The notes under the pieces were generated by a model. That model saw only the letters and a program-made list of their open reading frames with translations. It did no database searches and had not been told where the DNA came from. From Paulinella micropora (taxonomy: Eukaryota; Cercozoa; Imbricatea; Euglyphida; Paulinellidae): a stretch of 64,000 nucleotides of DNA. The stretch lies in the NCBI GenBank assembly GCA_019918135.1, contig WBZZ01006424.1, positions 21,001 through 85,000 on the forward strand, read 5' to 3'. A program made the position numbers and the translations under genes. Below are positions 53,027 through 63,877 of the stretch, in pieces. The stretch's first letter is position 1. The number at the start of each line of letters is the position of its first letter.

Positions 53027-53653
53027 GAAATACATTTTTCCTCTAATATTGTTTTCTTTTTTTATAATTTGCAGTATTGCTTTCTGTTTGTGAAAGTCGC
53101 TAAAATTGGTGAAGTGCGGTTCTTTCAAAAGGTTGTCTTCAACTTCTACTTCTCTATTAACTTCAAGGTATTGTTGAAGGATGTCTTTGAATTGTATGAT
53201 GTCGAAGTGGTGGTCTACGTGGACATCAACCCGCTCATATATATCACCACTTATTTCACATATATAACGAGGTTCAACGAATACATCAATAGCCACAATA
53301 TCAAGATATTCTTGTATTGCGGTCTTATCGTATTCCTGCTCGCTTCTTTTATCACTCTCGCCATTTTTTTTAAATTTGTTAAGCCCTATGAGGTCGACAC
53401 AACAATTCCATGAAAACGGCTTACCATTTACACGAAAGTGTTTTCTCCCCGTCGTCAAATTACTTTCAACATCAATGATACCATCTTTTAGACAAGGGTG
53501 ATTGGTTATTAGGTCTCGCACGAAATTGCTATCTTCTGGGTTCAGTCTTTCTCCATCATTATATTTGCTTATCATTCTGCTTATGTGGGATTTGATAGAT
53601 GCTTTTGTTAGAAACCGCCTACCTCCAACGATGTACAACTTACGACGATACAT
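53018..53653 (-). CDS. DUF3223-like protein, right copy, intact
   Basis: 211 aa, one open frame, starting MYRRKLYIVGGRRFLTKASI. The A-run that is short in the left copy has one more base here. GRKHFRVNGKPFSWNCCVDL is the domain-like core; the acidic C-terminus includes EVNREVEVEDNLL. DUF3223 domains occur in chloroplast DCL proteins and plant RNA polymerase IV/V subunits, usually in RNA- or transcription-related roles. Confidence 0.6.
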   Translation of the reverse strand: MYRRKLYIVGGRRFLTKASIKSHISRMISKYNDGERLNPEDSNFVRDLITNHPCLKDGIIDVESNLTTGRKHFRVNGKPFSWNCCVDLIGLNKFKKNGESDKRSEQEYDKTAIQEYLDIVAIDVFVEPRYICEISGDIYERVDVHVDHHFDIIQFKDILQQYLEVNREVEVEDNLLKEPHFTNFSDFHKQKAILQIIKKENNIRGKMYFLR

Positions 53654-53707
53654 ATTACTATATTATTATATTAGAAAAATTATTACAAAAATAATTATAT
53701 ATTCACA

Positions 53708-54961
53708 TCATTGGTCTTCTAAGAAATTAACGATAACACTCACATTTCTTCCATTATTAGCAGTCGCGACAGACTTTTGTAAAAATATTATATTTTCACC
53801 AGGAGAAAGTTGTATGTCGTAAGTTCGCAGGTCAATAAGCTGGCTTGAAGTAGAATTAACATACAGTTTAAGAATGACATCCGTTATAGTGGCACCACCC
53901 AAAGCGGTCGCACTGGTATCCTTTGATACGATTGAAGTTTTGGTATCAATATCCGCAAAGTTCTCGCCAGTAAGTGCCCCACTCGTTTTCACAATCCGCA
54001 CTATATTAACTTTGGTGCCTTCGTTTGATATGCTCACAAGAGATGGATAAACAATTGAATAATTGGTCACACCATTAAAAGTTGTTTTATTTTTTATGCT
54101 AATAATTGGGCTTTCCGTTGTGCTAGCTGGCTCACTTCCTTCCGCTTCGTTTGATATGCTTGAATTAATAGTGTTAGTGCCCTCAATAAACATACTACAA
54201 CTGGCTGTTTTTAATGTTTGATTAGCATTACCAGTTCCATAATTTCTGATACAAGCCGAAAAAGGTAGGGTTGTATTTGAAAGACTAACACCCACATTCG
54301 CATTCGCATACCTAATTGTATGAACCAGCTGAAATTCTCCACTTGATGGATTTTCTATGTAGAACCTTATAGCATCAAAGCCAAGATAATATATTGAAAT
54401 TTAATCTGGAATACATTCCCTTTGGTCCAATCTATGATAGGCATAATTTTAGTACCATCACAAGGGTCATCCCAGGGCGCTTGGGAATAAGTGTCGGCAC
54501 CCCACCTTTAACACTGGCGATATTCATACCAGTCGCTTTTATTTTGTAAAATAGAAGCCGTCAGTAAAATCACTTTCACCTATGCCGATATATGAATTGT
54601 AGTCTTTCGTTTCATCAGTAGTCCATAAAGCAGTAAATCGTATTAGAACTCCCATTCCAGTTCTGTTTTTAATTCTTTTTTTACTCGTCAATACAGCATT
54701 CGCGGTCGTCTTCACATCTGTTTTAAGTTCGACCATATTCGCATTAAATGAAATGGTAGCATCAGTTTGAACTAATGTCCATATTCGTGTATTGATAGTG
54801 TAATACTATGGGAAAATCTCTTGTAATACTGGTGTTAATTGACAGACCAATGCTTCGCCGAAAGCGGTTTTCATACTATTGGTTTCAACATTACCATCGT
54901 AGCCGACTTTGACATTTATGAAGTCTCCGTCAGGGTGTGCTATCAAATTTCGTTGGTGCAT
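53708..54961 (-). pseudogene. Virion surface protein candidate, right copy
   Basis: Counterpart of 8,334-9,587, with the same TAG in the TAGTATTA octamer and the same middle frame changes. The C-terminal 195 codons are open and identical in sequence. Confidence 0.5.
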
Positions 54962-55077
54962 AGGAGCTTTTTTTACAAAAAACCTCCTACAACCTCAAAA
55001 AATCTTTTGTGTAAGCTTTGTATATTCTAAGAAAAAAATAAATCTAAATTTTTAAATATTACTTCAACGGATGGGGT

Positions 55078-56535
55078 TTAGGTCCTAGTAATGGTGCCGT
55101 TCCTGACATTTACTTCTTGCTGAGTGACGACAAATGTGTAATGATTGGCCGCAATATTAGCAGTGGTAGCAATAAACTCCCATCGTCGCTCAGTTTCTAG
55201 ACTTAATCCACTAATTTCATTTTGGTCCTTGCTCCACAGTGGATGGGTATTGTCAAAGCTGTCGCACCAAACCCAGTTGTATTGATAAACATTGCTATTC
55301 ATCAAAGAAGAGCCTTCCAACTTCGGTTTAAGATACATATAGTCTTCTAGTTTTCCAGTTTGACAATCAACATTGAATTCTTGAAGTCGTGCTCCGTCTA
55401 GTGTGGTATAAAAAGTTTGGACCTTAGAACCAAGCAGGTTGCTATTGTCATAAGCAGTGTTCTTATTTTCGGTTGTGTTGAAAACAGAGTGATAAATTTT
55501 CTTAATTCGCCGTCCGTGGCCTCTGTCAAATCTAAGTATAACATTTTGAGAAGTTGAAGCTACTCCGACAGTGTTTTTATACAAATAAGAATAATCAATG
55601 TTGAAGCTCATACCTTCGGGGCTCATAATCTTCTGTTGAATTGATTGAACGACATCGGGGTTAGTCTCGACAGCTAAGAACAGGCTGAGATTAGTAACAG
55701 TAACATTTGAATCAGCTACCGCGACCGCACCTCCACTAGTAGAAAGAGCATCATTGTTATAATAAAAGATTTTGGGTGTCTGTTGCCAAACAATCCGCAA
55801 AGTCAAAATTTCTGGAAACATAATAGTTTTATCCAGAGCGAAAATAGTATTGTAAAGCATTCCAAGATGAATCTTAACATTAACACCCGGGCTGGCATTA
55901 TTAATAGTACCAGCTGAGAAATACTTAGCCTCATTAAAAGCAACATTAGCGAACTTACTCGTGCCAGTCTCATTCGCAATAAGGGTATCATCGTGTCGGC
56001 GGGCATTTGTGGAGGGTTGTGCCATCCAAGCCTTTAATGCGGCCTGAACCTGTGCCTTCGCAACATCAATGCCCGTATCAATTTGTCCCGCCGCATTTCC
56101 TGCTATTGCCGAAGCTGTCAATGCTGTTTGTAATGCGGCCAACCTTCTAGCATCGCTAGCGGGTTGAAATGTAGTTGTAGCATTACACTTTTAAAGCATA
56201 CAACCAGCTCCACTTCCATTATCGTGGTTTTCCAAAGCAAGTAAGTCATCAATGGAGGTTTCGGGTTTCCAAATCATCTTAGTGATATTTCCGACTTCGT
56301 TAATGTCGCACAGATAAACACCACCCCTAGTAATCAATTGAATTTGTCTAATTGGGGTCAAGCAATCCATAAAGCATTTATTGTAGTTCGCCGCCTTCGC
56401 ATCAGGAGCATAATTAAAACTCAAAACAGAGCGAGCCAAGTTAAACGGACGGCTGATAAGGTCAAAGTTGCTTTCCTGTCCTCCTGCGGTAGTTACGGTT
56501 ACATTAATAGAACCCTCACGAGGGGTAAGCTTATT
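55078..56535 (-). pseudogene. Major capsid protein, right copy, N-terminus replaced by host DNA
   Basis: Keeps the 354-codon C-terminal frame and the shared TAA. The first 23 codons are lost at 56,535, where the frame runs into host sequence. Few substitutions relative to the left copy (for example Ser to Gly in NNASPGVNV). Confidence 0.85.
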
Positions 56536-57477
56536 TAACGTCCTCACGGGGGCTCCAGTCCGCATCAACGTCCGCATTATCGTACTCTATTATCCGTATG
56601 GACTTTACCCGGAAGGTGCGGCTGGGCCTGAAGGTGCGGACATTCTCGAGCAAAGAGGCTTGGTAAAAATCGCGGTTCTGCTGTTGCTTGGGGGCCATGA
56701 TGTCCGGCTCGTGTACTTCCAGCGAGACCTCGAGAGAAGCAAGCGCACGTTTTGCGTTCCGCCACCGTGACACCGTGTGAGCTACGTACCGATGGTCCAG
56801 CTCCTGCTTGCCCACCACCACGAGACCCGCGTTGCGTCAAAAACATGCTGTGCGCTGTCGGGCGCGCCGCTGCTGGCGATGTCATCGAAACCATCGAAGT
56901 CAGCCGCGAGCGCACGCCACAGCGTGCTTTCAAGCCGGGCTTGCAACAGCAAGCCGCCAACCTTGGAGCAGTCCGTCAAGGCCCGCGCTGTTGTGTGCGC
57001 TATGGTAAAGCTATTAGAACTATGGCTGAACCGCGCGATCAAGGAGCTGAGCAGCTTGTAGGAGCCCAAGGAAAAACCCTCGGGATGGGTCCGGCTCGCT
57101 AACAGCTTCACGAACGTGCACAGCCGCAGGGCGGCCTGCTCGGCCAAACGTTTCTCCTCAGTGGCAGTTGCGACTACCACCACCACCACCCGCAGCCTAT
57201 CCTTAGCCGCATGCAGCACTTGAGCAAAAGGGCGCAGTTGCCTGTCGTCTCTGGGGTTCTCGAGCTCGACGTCTACTGGCCACGAATAAAGGTAGAGAGT
57301 ATTGCTTTTGTCCAGGGGCTCCATCCCCATTTGGTGCAGGACAGCAGTATCCTGTTGGCACAGGGCATCAGCCTCCCACCGCGTGTCCGGGCAATCAAAG
57401 CAGAGTGCACAGCGAGTGCTGGGGCCGTGTGGCTGGGGGCCGTCTGCCTTGTGCCGCTTGGCGGGCCCTTGTGCCAT
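56536..57477 (-). pseudogene. Host multigene-family member A, truncated by the viral junction
   Basis: Starts MAQGPAKRHKADGPQ at 57,477. RCALCFDCPDTRW and LWRALAADFDGFDD match the gene at 59,936-61,635. A missing G in a TGGTGGTGG run at about 56,785 shifts frame; the next frame continues with KQELDHRYVAHTVSRW and EVHEPDIM to DADWS, where the paralog goes on but this copy meets viral DNA. Function unknown; basic N-terminus and Cys pairs suggest a nuclear protein. Confidence 0.55.
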
Positions 57478-57846
57478 GCTTCGAACCCGCGCGCCCCTTT
57501 TGTGTAAGTACTGTCACGACCTCGGTCCACTCGGCCGCGGCGAGGAACGGGGGGAGGAGGGGGCGGGCCGGGGAGGGGGGGGGGAAGGGAGAAGGAGCCA
57601 GAGAGCCCCCCCCCCCCCCCGCCTGGCCACGTGCGCGCGGCCCCCCGGATGGCGCGCGCCACTGGGGTGGGCGCCCCCCGCCCGGCCGGCGGCGCGGACC
57701 CTCGCGGGCGCGTGCTCGCAGCGGCGCGCGAGCCAGGCGCGCGAGGGGGTGCACGCGCCCCCCCCCCCTTCCACCTTTCCTGCCGCGCCCCGCCGTGGCT
57801 CTGGGACAAAAGACCTGCTGAAGAAGCCCCACTACCAAGTACCGCC

Positions 57847-59157
57847 ATGCCTAGAAGTACCACGCCCCGCCGCCAGCAGCGCCGCTTCCGCCCCTACACC
57901 GCGCCGAGCGCCACCGCGCCGAGCACCACCGCAGCGAGCGCCACCGCTAGCCGCTCTGGCGGCACTGGGTTCCGCGCCCTCGGCACCGATCTGCTGCGCC
58001 ACCTCTTGGCGTTTGTCGTCCACCTAGCCCCGCCGGCTAGGTCCGAGCCACGGCTAGCCAACCGCCGGGTGGTGGGGACGCTGGCGCTCGTGAACCAGAG
58101 CTGGCGCCTCGCTCTGCAAGCGCTTGGCTGCTACCGTGACACCCCGCTGTACAACTTCGTGCTGCTGAAGCGACTCTTCGCCGCCATGGACGAACCGGTG
58201 TGGTGGGAACAGGCCCGCGTGAGAAGCGTCTTTGCTACCCAACGTGACCAGCACGAGCTGTTTGCCGAGTGCACCCTGACCGCGTTATTCGCACCGGCGG
58301 AGGTGGCCCGTCTGCCCACGCTGTTCCAGGGCTGGCTCTCGCCGGCCGGGCAGCGACTGCGCTCAGAGAGGGGTGGTTTGTACGTGGCCGACGGGGGCTT
58401 CGAGGAGGACGAGTGGGGCGCTATTCACGTGTACGTACACAGCGAGGCCGTAGCGTGGTACCTGGCCAGACACTGTGACGCGGCAGAACTCCTGTTCCTG
58501 ACACACAAGCTGTTAGCCGCCCACGCGCCCTCGTTCCTGTCTGCGCACCACGAGTGGAGGTCACTCAGGGTCCGGCTGCCAAGCGGCAAGCTGGGCTCCC
58601 TCAGAGCGGCACGGCCACGACCAGCCGGGCAGATCGGATTCCCGCCACCACCATGGCCACTGTGTTGTCCGAGCAGGAGCTTCCGCGCTCCGCGGCAGTG
58701 GTGGTCACCCCAGACGCTGGTCCTCCTCGGGAATGGGGTGGTGAGCGCGGTCACGGGCCTCGGCAGCGAAGTAGGCGTTGGCGCTGCGTTGAACCACGCG
58801 CAGGGCGACGGTTCGGTGCTGCGGGCCGTCAAGGGCTGCCAGTACTCGCGCCAGGGCGTCGAGCTCGCGAGGCAGGCGGACGGCAGCTACTTGGAAGTGG
58901 ACGGGGTCCCCCGTCCCGTGGCGGAGCAAGCAGCGTTCGTGTGGGCGCCCGCGTTGCTGCGGTACCTCGAGTGGAACGCGCGGCCCTTCCACCAGCAGCT
59001 GATCTGGCAAGTGCTCGAGTATGAAGGCCCTCGACTGGCGCCGCTGGCTTTTACCTTTAGCGAAGAAGTCGTGCTGACTCAGGGGGGAGGCAAGTTTCAG
59101 GGCTGGGTAGCCACGGCACGCAACCCATTTGAAGGCAGCCACGTGATTGCACTCTGA
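57847..59157 (+). CDS. F-box-like host protein
   Basis: 436 aa from the ATG at 57,847 (MPRSTTPRRQQRRFRPY). An upstream open frame to 57,631 is GC-rich low complexity and unlikely to be coding. FRALGTDLLRHLLAFV...TLALVNQSWRLALQALG has the pattern of an F-box (start helix, L-VN-SWR). The rest is Trp/Leu-rich, with a C-terminal part AFTFSEEVVLTQGGGKFQGW. GC-rich codon use, unlike the viral block. Probably a substrate adaptor of an SCF-type complex if the F-box is real. Confidence 0.5.
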   Translation: MPRSTTPRRQQRRFRPYTAPSATAPSTTAASATASRSGGTGFRALGTDLLRHLLAFVVHLAPPARSEPRLANRRVVGTLALVNQSWRLALQALGCYRDTPLYNFVLLKRLFAAMDEPVWWEQARVRSVFATQRDQHELFAECTLTALFAPAEVARLPTLFQGWLSPAGQRLRSERGGLYVADGGFEEDEWGAIHVYVHSEAVAWYLARHCDAAELLFLTHKLLAAHAPSFLSAHHEWRSLRVRLPSGKLGSLRAARPRPAGQIGFPPPPWPLCCPSRSFRAPRQWWSPQTLVLLGNGVVSAVTGLGSEVGVGAALNHAQGDGSVLRAVKGCQYSRQGVELARQADGSYLEVDGVPRPVAEQAAFVWAPALLRYLEWNARPFHQQLIWQVLEYEGPRLAPLAFTFSEEVVLTQGGGKFQGWVATARNPFEGSHVIAL

Positions 59158-59159
59158 GT

Positions 59160-59930
59160 AGTCTGGGGAGGCACCACCGAGTTCTGCTAGTCTGTCTCAT
59201 TAAAAAACAGGAAAACCAAACTAGGGCCGGGCACCGGGGGCCGGCAGCAAAGGGACAGCACCTGTCGTAAAAAAGGTTTGCGCGAACTCGCCATTTTTAA
59301 GTCAGAGAGCGGTCGTCGGTCGGGCGACGCACGGTGCCGGCCGGTGGCGGTGGACGCCACCGTCAGTTGGTCGCTCGGTGGTGGGGGGTGGCACCGCCCG
59401 CCGGTGGACACCTGCGGCAGGCGGTAGCGGTCGAGGAGGGGGGGGAAGGGGGGGTGGACCCCCCCCGGAGGGCCAAACACATGGAGCGTCGCACCTCCCT
59501 CCCAGGTGACCCGTGTCCGTGCGCAAGGCTCGCAGCGGGCGGCGCCACCCGCCGCCAGCCGAGCGCACCACCACCGGCGGGGGAGAGGGCACCACCTGCG
59601 GCCGGTACTTGGCAGCACCCACGGTCCCGAAGGTGCCGCCCCCCCCCCCTGCCGCGGTACTGAGTTGGCCGGCGGCAGCGGTCCGGGGCGGGGGGGGCCT
59701 TCCCGGAGCCGGGCTACGGCCCTGTAGCGCCCCTGGCTTTTTTTAATCAGGTCTGCTTACGCTGGTACTCCCATTCTCTTGCTCGCTGGCTAGGCGCCAC
59801 GGAGGAGGAGCGCTGGAAAAAACGCCTGCTGGGTGCCAGTCTCAGCCCCCCGCAGCTCTTTCTCCGCCTCCGGCCGCCCCCCCGGTGGGGTAGCAGAGAC
59901 AGCACACTCTGCCCGCCCTCACCCCTCCAG
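59160..59930. other. GC-rich intergenic region
   Basis: G- and C-tract-rich sequence with several chance frames on both strands; no supported gene. Lies between the 3' ends of the F-box-like gene and member C. Confidence 0.5.
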
Positions 59931-59935
59931 CCTTC

Positions 59936-61635
59936 TTACCCGCCGCGCTCTACTACACAGTTGTCTAAGTTTGCCCCTAGCATCACTGCGTCGTAACCTG
60001 CTAAGTCCACAGGATCCAGGCGCAGGTGTCGAGCCTTGATAATTGCCACGCCTTGCATATCCACTAGGCGGAGTCTGACGCGCCGAAAGTTCCGGACTTG
60101 TGCTGCTTCGGCGAGGTCGCCGTCTGTGCCTTGGAGGCAGACAGACTTGGCCCTAAAGTTCTCCAGCTGCAGAAACAGAGGCTCGTCTCCGTGCGCGTTC
60201 GTAGAACGTAGGGTAATCACCACGTTGGAAAGTGGCTCGCTGTGGCCGCCGCCGTTGTTGCTGCTGTGAATAACCCTGAGCCTCTTCTTAGCATCCTCAA
60301 TGGGAGCATTCTCGTCCCCCTCCGGCTCGTAGTGCTCACTATGCAAGGTATCCAAGATCAGTCGAAACTCTTGGTCAATGACAGCAAGCGTGGCATCCGG
60401 AAAGAGTGTAACCTTTTCTAGATGATAAGGCACGAAAACTTCCACTGTCCGCTCCTTCCGGACGGTCAATGGCGTTTCCCAAAATATCTGCAGCTCCTTC
60501 ATGTTCCACAACTCCAGGCGTAGACTAGAGCAGGCGCTCCGTCCTGGGTAGCGGACATCCACCGTCGTCCCTTCTATCAGGGACCCAATGGCCTTAAGAC
60601 TGCCAGCATCAGGGCACTGCCTCAATAATGCACACAGTACGTCGCTCCAGTCCTCGTCAATTCCCTGCTTGTCATCATCGTCGTCGAATATCTGTATGGA
60701 CCGTACCTTGAAGGGGCGCTGTGGACTGAAGGTGTCGACATTCCGGAACAAAGTGCGATCGTAAATCCCCCATTGGTCCATGTTATCGGGGCCCATCGCG
60801 TCCGGCTCGTGTACCTCCAGCTTCACGTCGACGGAAGCAGGCCCGCTTTGTTCTTGCACCCGTGACAACGCGTGCGCTACGTAGCCATCGTGCAGCTTCT
60901 GTTTGCCCCACCACCACAGGACCCGCGTGGCGTCGAAAAGACGCTGTGCGTCTTGGGCCGTGCTTGGGATGTCGAGGCCCTCGAAATCCTCGAAGTCAGA
61001 CGCGAGCGCCCTCCACAGCGTCTTTTCGAGCCAGCTTTCTAAAGGGGAGCTGCCGCCCGGGGAGCAGTCCTTCAGAGGCCGATCTATGTGCGCTATCGCA
61101 AAGCTTGGGGTGCCATTGCCTTTGGAGCCATGCCTGTGGGAGCTATGTCCGAGCCACACGATCAGGGAGCTGAGCAGCTCGTACGAGCCCAAGGCAGAGC
61201 CCCCGCCAGGGCGCGCTAACAGCTTCATGAACACCCACAGCCGCTTGGCGGCCTGCTCGGCCAAAGATTCAGCTTCATCTGTGCCGGCTGCGTCAATCAC
61301 CACCTGCAGCCTGCCTGGAGCTGAACCCACCGCTTCTTTCACCTGCAGCCTGCCTGAAGCCGACCCCAGCACTTTTCTCAGTGGGTCCAGGTGTTGGTAG
61401 TCTGCGGGATCCTCGAGCTTCGCGTCTGGCGGACGCGATTGAGGTACAGAGTATTCTTGGCGGGGAGTGGGGCAGTCAAGCCCCTTTTCTGCAGGATTTT
61501 AGTATCCTTTCGGCACAGGGCGCGAGTCGACCACTGCGCATCCGGGCAATCAAAGCACAGTGCACAGCGAACAGGGGTGTGCCCCGGGGGGGCGGCTGCC
61601 TCCGACTTGCGCCGCTTGGGCCCTGGCTCCGCCAT
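59936..61635 (-). pseudogene. Host multigene-family member C, one frameshift
   Basis: Starts MAEPGPKRRKSEAAAPP at 61,635. Shares with member A the RCALCFDCPDAQW motif, LWRALASDFEDFE, LHDGYVAHALSR and EVHEPDAMGPD. A 1-2 nt shift at about 61,440 separates the first 60 codons from the long second frame (to 59,936). The C-terminal half (IGSLIEGTTVDVRYPG and so on) is the part member A has lost. Possibly a short intron instead of a frameshift. Function unknown. Confidence 0.5.
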
Positions 61636-62017
61636 GACTTGGACGCGCACGCACGTCCCTTTGTCTAGTACACAGCCCCCGTTTTTGCGAGCCCGCCGCG
61701 GGGGGCTGCGGCCAGGGGGAAGAGAGCGGAGGCGAGGGGAAAGAGGGCGGAGGCGAGGGGAAAAGGGACGGCGCCGCGGACGGCGCTGCGTCACCGCGAA
61801 TGGCTCCGGGTGCGCGGCCACGACTTCGAGAAAAGGAGGAGGTTCTCCCCTCTGTCGCCGACGGGGCCGGGCTGCCAGGGGAGAGAGGGAGCTGCTGGTC
61901 GGAGGGAGGAGGGAGGCATTTTGCTCGCCCTCTCCCTCTCTTTGCCGGTCGCAGCGGCACCGCCGGTCGCGCCCGGGCCTGTCCTAGTTAAAAGAGAGTG
62001 TTTGATCGCTGCGGCGC

Positions 62018-62374
62018 ATGTACCAGCAAGTGTGCCAGCGAGCGCCCCTGCACCTGCGGCGGTTTTGTCGGTACCAAGGGACCGCCCTGGGGGCGTGGAC
62101 CCTGTTTACGGCTAGCTTGCTGGCGCGGACAGTACAGCAGGGGGGGGCAGCAGGGGCCGAAGCAGTCTCGCTCGCGGGCGCGGTGTTGTGGTGTGTGGTC
62201 CAGGGCCTGGCGCTGCTGTTCTTGTGCCTGTGCCTTCAGAAATGTTGGGCTGCACAGTCAAGCAAGCGAAAAACTTGCTTCTCGGCACGGTCTGGATGGA
62301 TCGAATGGGAGGCTCCAAGAAAAGAAAGACAAAGCATTCATCGAAGTAATTTTTTTTTGCTTTCAGTTATATAA
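62018..62374 (+). CDS. Possible small Cys-rich membrane protein
   Basis: 118 codons. MYQQVCQRAPLHLRRFCRYQ start and a hydrophobic segment LAGAVLWCVVQGLALLFLCL. An overlapping frame is equally long, and the GC-rich context makes chance ORFs likely. Confidence 0.2.
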   Translation: MYQQVCQRAPLHLRRFCRYQGTALGAWTLFTASLLARTVQQGGAAGAEAVSLAGAVLWCVVQGLALLFLCLCLQKCWAAQSSKRKTCFSARSGWIEWEAPRKERQSIHRSNFFLLSVI

Positions 62375-62569
62375 GTACATATATATATAGTTTTGTTTTG
62401 TAAAATAGGGATATTGGGATTCTTGGATGCAGCGCTCCGGTAAGGTGCGACAGCAGCACATCGTGGTAACAGAATGGAAATGAGAATGGAAAGAATAATC
62501 AACAACAACAACCTCCTTTCCATTTTGATATTTACCCAGGTAGCTAGCTCTGTAATTATAAGCAATTGT

Positions 62570-62636
62570 CACAACAACAACACTAACAACAATAATAATG
62601 ATAACAATAATAATGAAAATGATAATAATAATAATG

Positions 62637-62684
<48 letters not shown>

Positions 62685-62914
62685 GTGCTTCTCTGTCAAT
62701 GGATGATGCAAATCTGCACATGCGCCTCCATCGTCTCACCCGTGAGGGGAGTACGAAGAATTGACGATAGGCTCTAATGACACCCCGCACGGGCAGTTCC
62801 AACACTTCCAGACGGACCGGTATGTTCAATAAAAATACTGGTGGCACCGACGGGAATCGAACTGGCGACAGGGCCCATATGGTAGAACTTGACCACTGGG
62901 CTATCACGGTGTCC

Positions 62915-62917
<3 letters not shown>
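62570..62917 (-). repeat. tRNA-derived SINE, unit 1
   Basis: On the minus strand it starts GGACACCGTGATAGCCCAGT (62,917 downward), with an A-box-like TAGCCCAGTGG and a B-box-like AGTTCGATTCC. The body ends GACAGAGAAGCAC, followed by an ATT/GTT-rich tail (62,570-62,685). This is the anatomy of a Pol III SINE with a simple-repeat tail. Confidence 0.75.
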
Positions 62918-62918
<1 letters not shown>

Positions 62919-62965
<47 letters not shown>

Positions 62966-63231
62966 GTGCTTCTCTGTCAATGGCTGATGCATTTCTGCAC
63001 ATGCGCCTCCATCGTCTCACCCGTGAGGGGAGTACGAAGAATTGACGATAAGCTCTAATGACACCCCCGCAAGGGCAGTTCCAACACTTCCAGACGGGCC
63101 GGTATGTTCAATGAAAATACTGGTCCAGACGGATCGGTATGTTCAATGAAAATACTGGTGGCACCGACGGGAATCGAACTGGCGACAGGGCCCAGATGGT
63201 AGAACTTGACCACTGGGCTATCACGGTGTCC
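62919..63231 (-). repeat. tRNA-derived SINE, unit 2
   Basis: Same head and body as unit 1, with an extra internal duplication of about 35 bp (GGTATGTTCAATGAAAATAC repeated). (ATT)n tail at 62,919-62,965. Confidence 0.75.
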
Positions 63232-63232
63232 T

Positions 63233-63538
63233 AAATAATAATAATAATAATATAATAATAATAATAATAATAGTGCTTCTCTGTCAATGGCTGATGCATT
63301 TCTGCACATGCGCCTCCATCGTCTCACCCGTGAGGGGAGTACGAAGAATTGACGATAAGCTCTAATGACACCCCCGCAAGGGCAGTTCCAACACTTCCAG
63401 ACGGGCCGGTATATTCAATGAAAATACTGGTCCAGACGGATCGGTATGTTCAATGAAAATACTGGTGGCACCGACGGGAATCGAACTGGCGACAGGGCCC
63501 AGATGGTAGAACTTGACCACTGGGCTATCACGGTGTCC
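63233..63538 (-). repeat. tRNA-derived SINE, unit 3
   Basis: Nearly identical to unit 2, including the 35-bp duplication; (ATT)n tail at 63,233-63,272. Confidence 0.75.
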
Positions 63539-63539
<1 letters not shown>

Positions 63540-63571
<32 letters not shown>

Positions 63572-63839
63572 GTGCCTCTCTGTCAATGGCTGATGCATTT
63601 CTGCACATGCGCCTCCATCGTCTCACCCGTGAGGGGAGTACGAAGAATTGACGATAAGCTCTAATGACACCCCCGCAAGGGCAGTTCCAACACTTCCAGA
63701 CGGGCCGGTATGTTCAATGAAAATACTGGTCCAGAAATAGACCGGTATGTTCAATGAAAATACTGGTGGCACCGACGGGAATCGAACTGGCGACAGGGCC
63801 CAGATGGTAGAACTTGACCACTGGGCTATCACGGTGTCC
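63540..63839 (-). repeat. tRNA-derived SINE, unit 4
   Basis: As units 2-3, with a variant duplication (CCAGAAATAGACCGG). Tail at 63,540-63,571. A further (AAT)n run at 63,841-63,878 suggests a fifth, truncated neighbour. Confidence 0.75.

Positions 63840-63877
<38 letters not shown>

Larger units (their letters stand above)
31884..56535. mobile_element. Endogenous Polinton-like virus, right copy, inverted and interrupted by a transposon
   Basis: Reverse-complement copy of left positions 6,760-23,681. Paired coordinates add to about 63,295 in the capsid region, 63,407 past the palindrome and 55,565 beyond the transposon, so only a few indels separate the copies. It lacks the fibre-to-penton segment and starts inside the MCP, where it abuts GC-rich host DNA at 56,535/56,536. 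At the other end it stops inside the AT-hook gene at 31,884. A 7.8-kb transposon sits in its primase-helicase. It has private lesions and private intact genes relative to the left copy. Confidence 0.9.

Noticed and set aside
6760-56535. Inverted duplication as a pure assembly artefact
   Set aside because: The copies differ by a transposon, a 109-bp and a 42-bp deletion, two 6-bp insertions and distinct flanks, so they are distinct sequences. A misjoined haplotype cannot be excluded without reads.
57395-57850. GC-rich overlapping ORFs on both strands
   Set aside because: Low-complexity Pro/Arg/Ala/Gly in all frames; expected from G/C tracts.
62840-62917. Functional tRNA gene
   Set aside because: A- and B-box-like motifs are present, but the cloverleaf is poor and the unit is repeated with a non-tRNA body and (ATT)n tail; a SINE fits.
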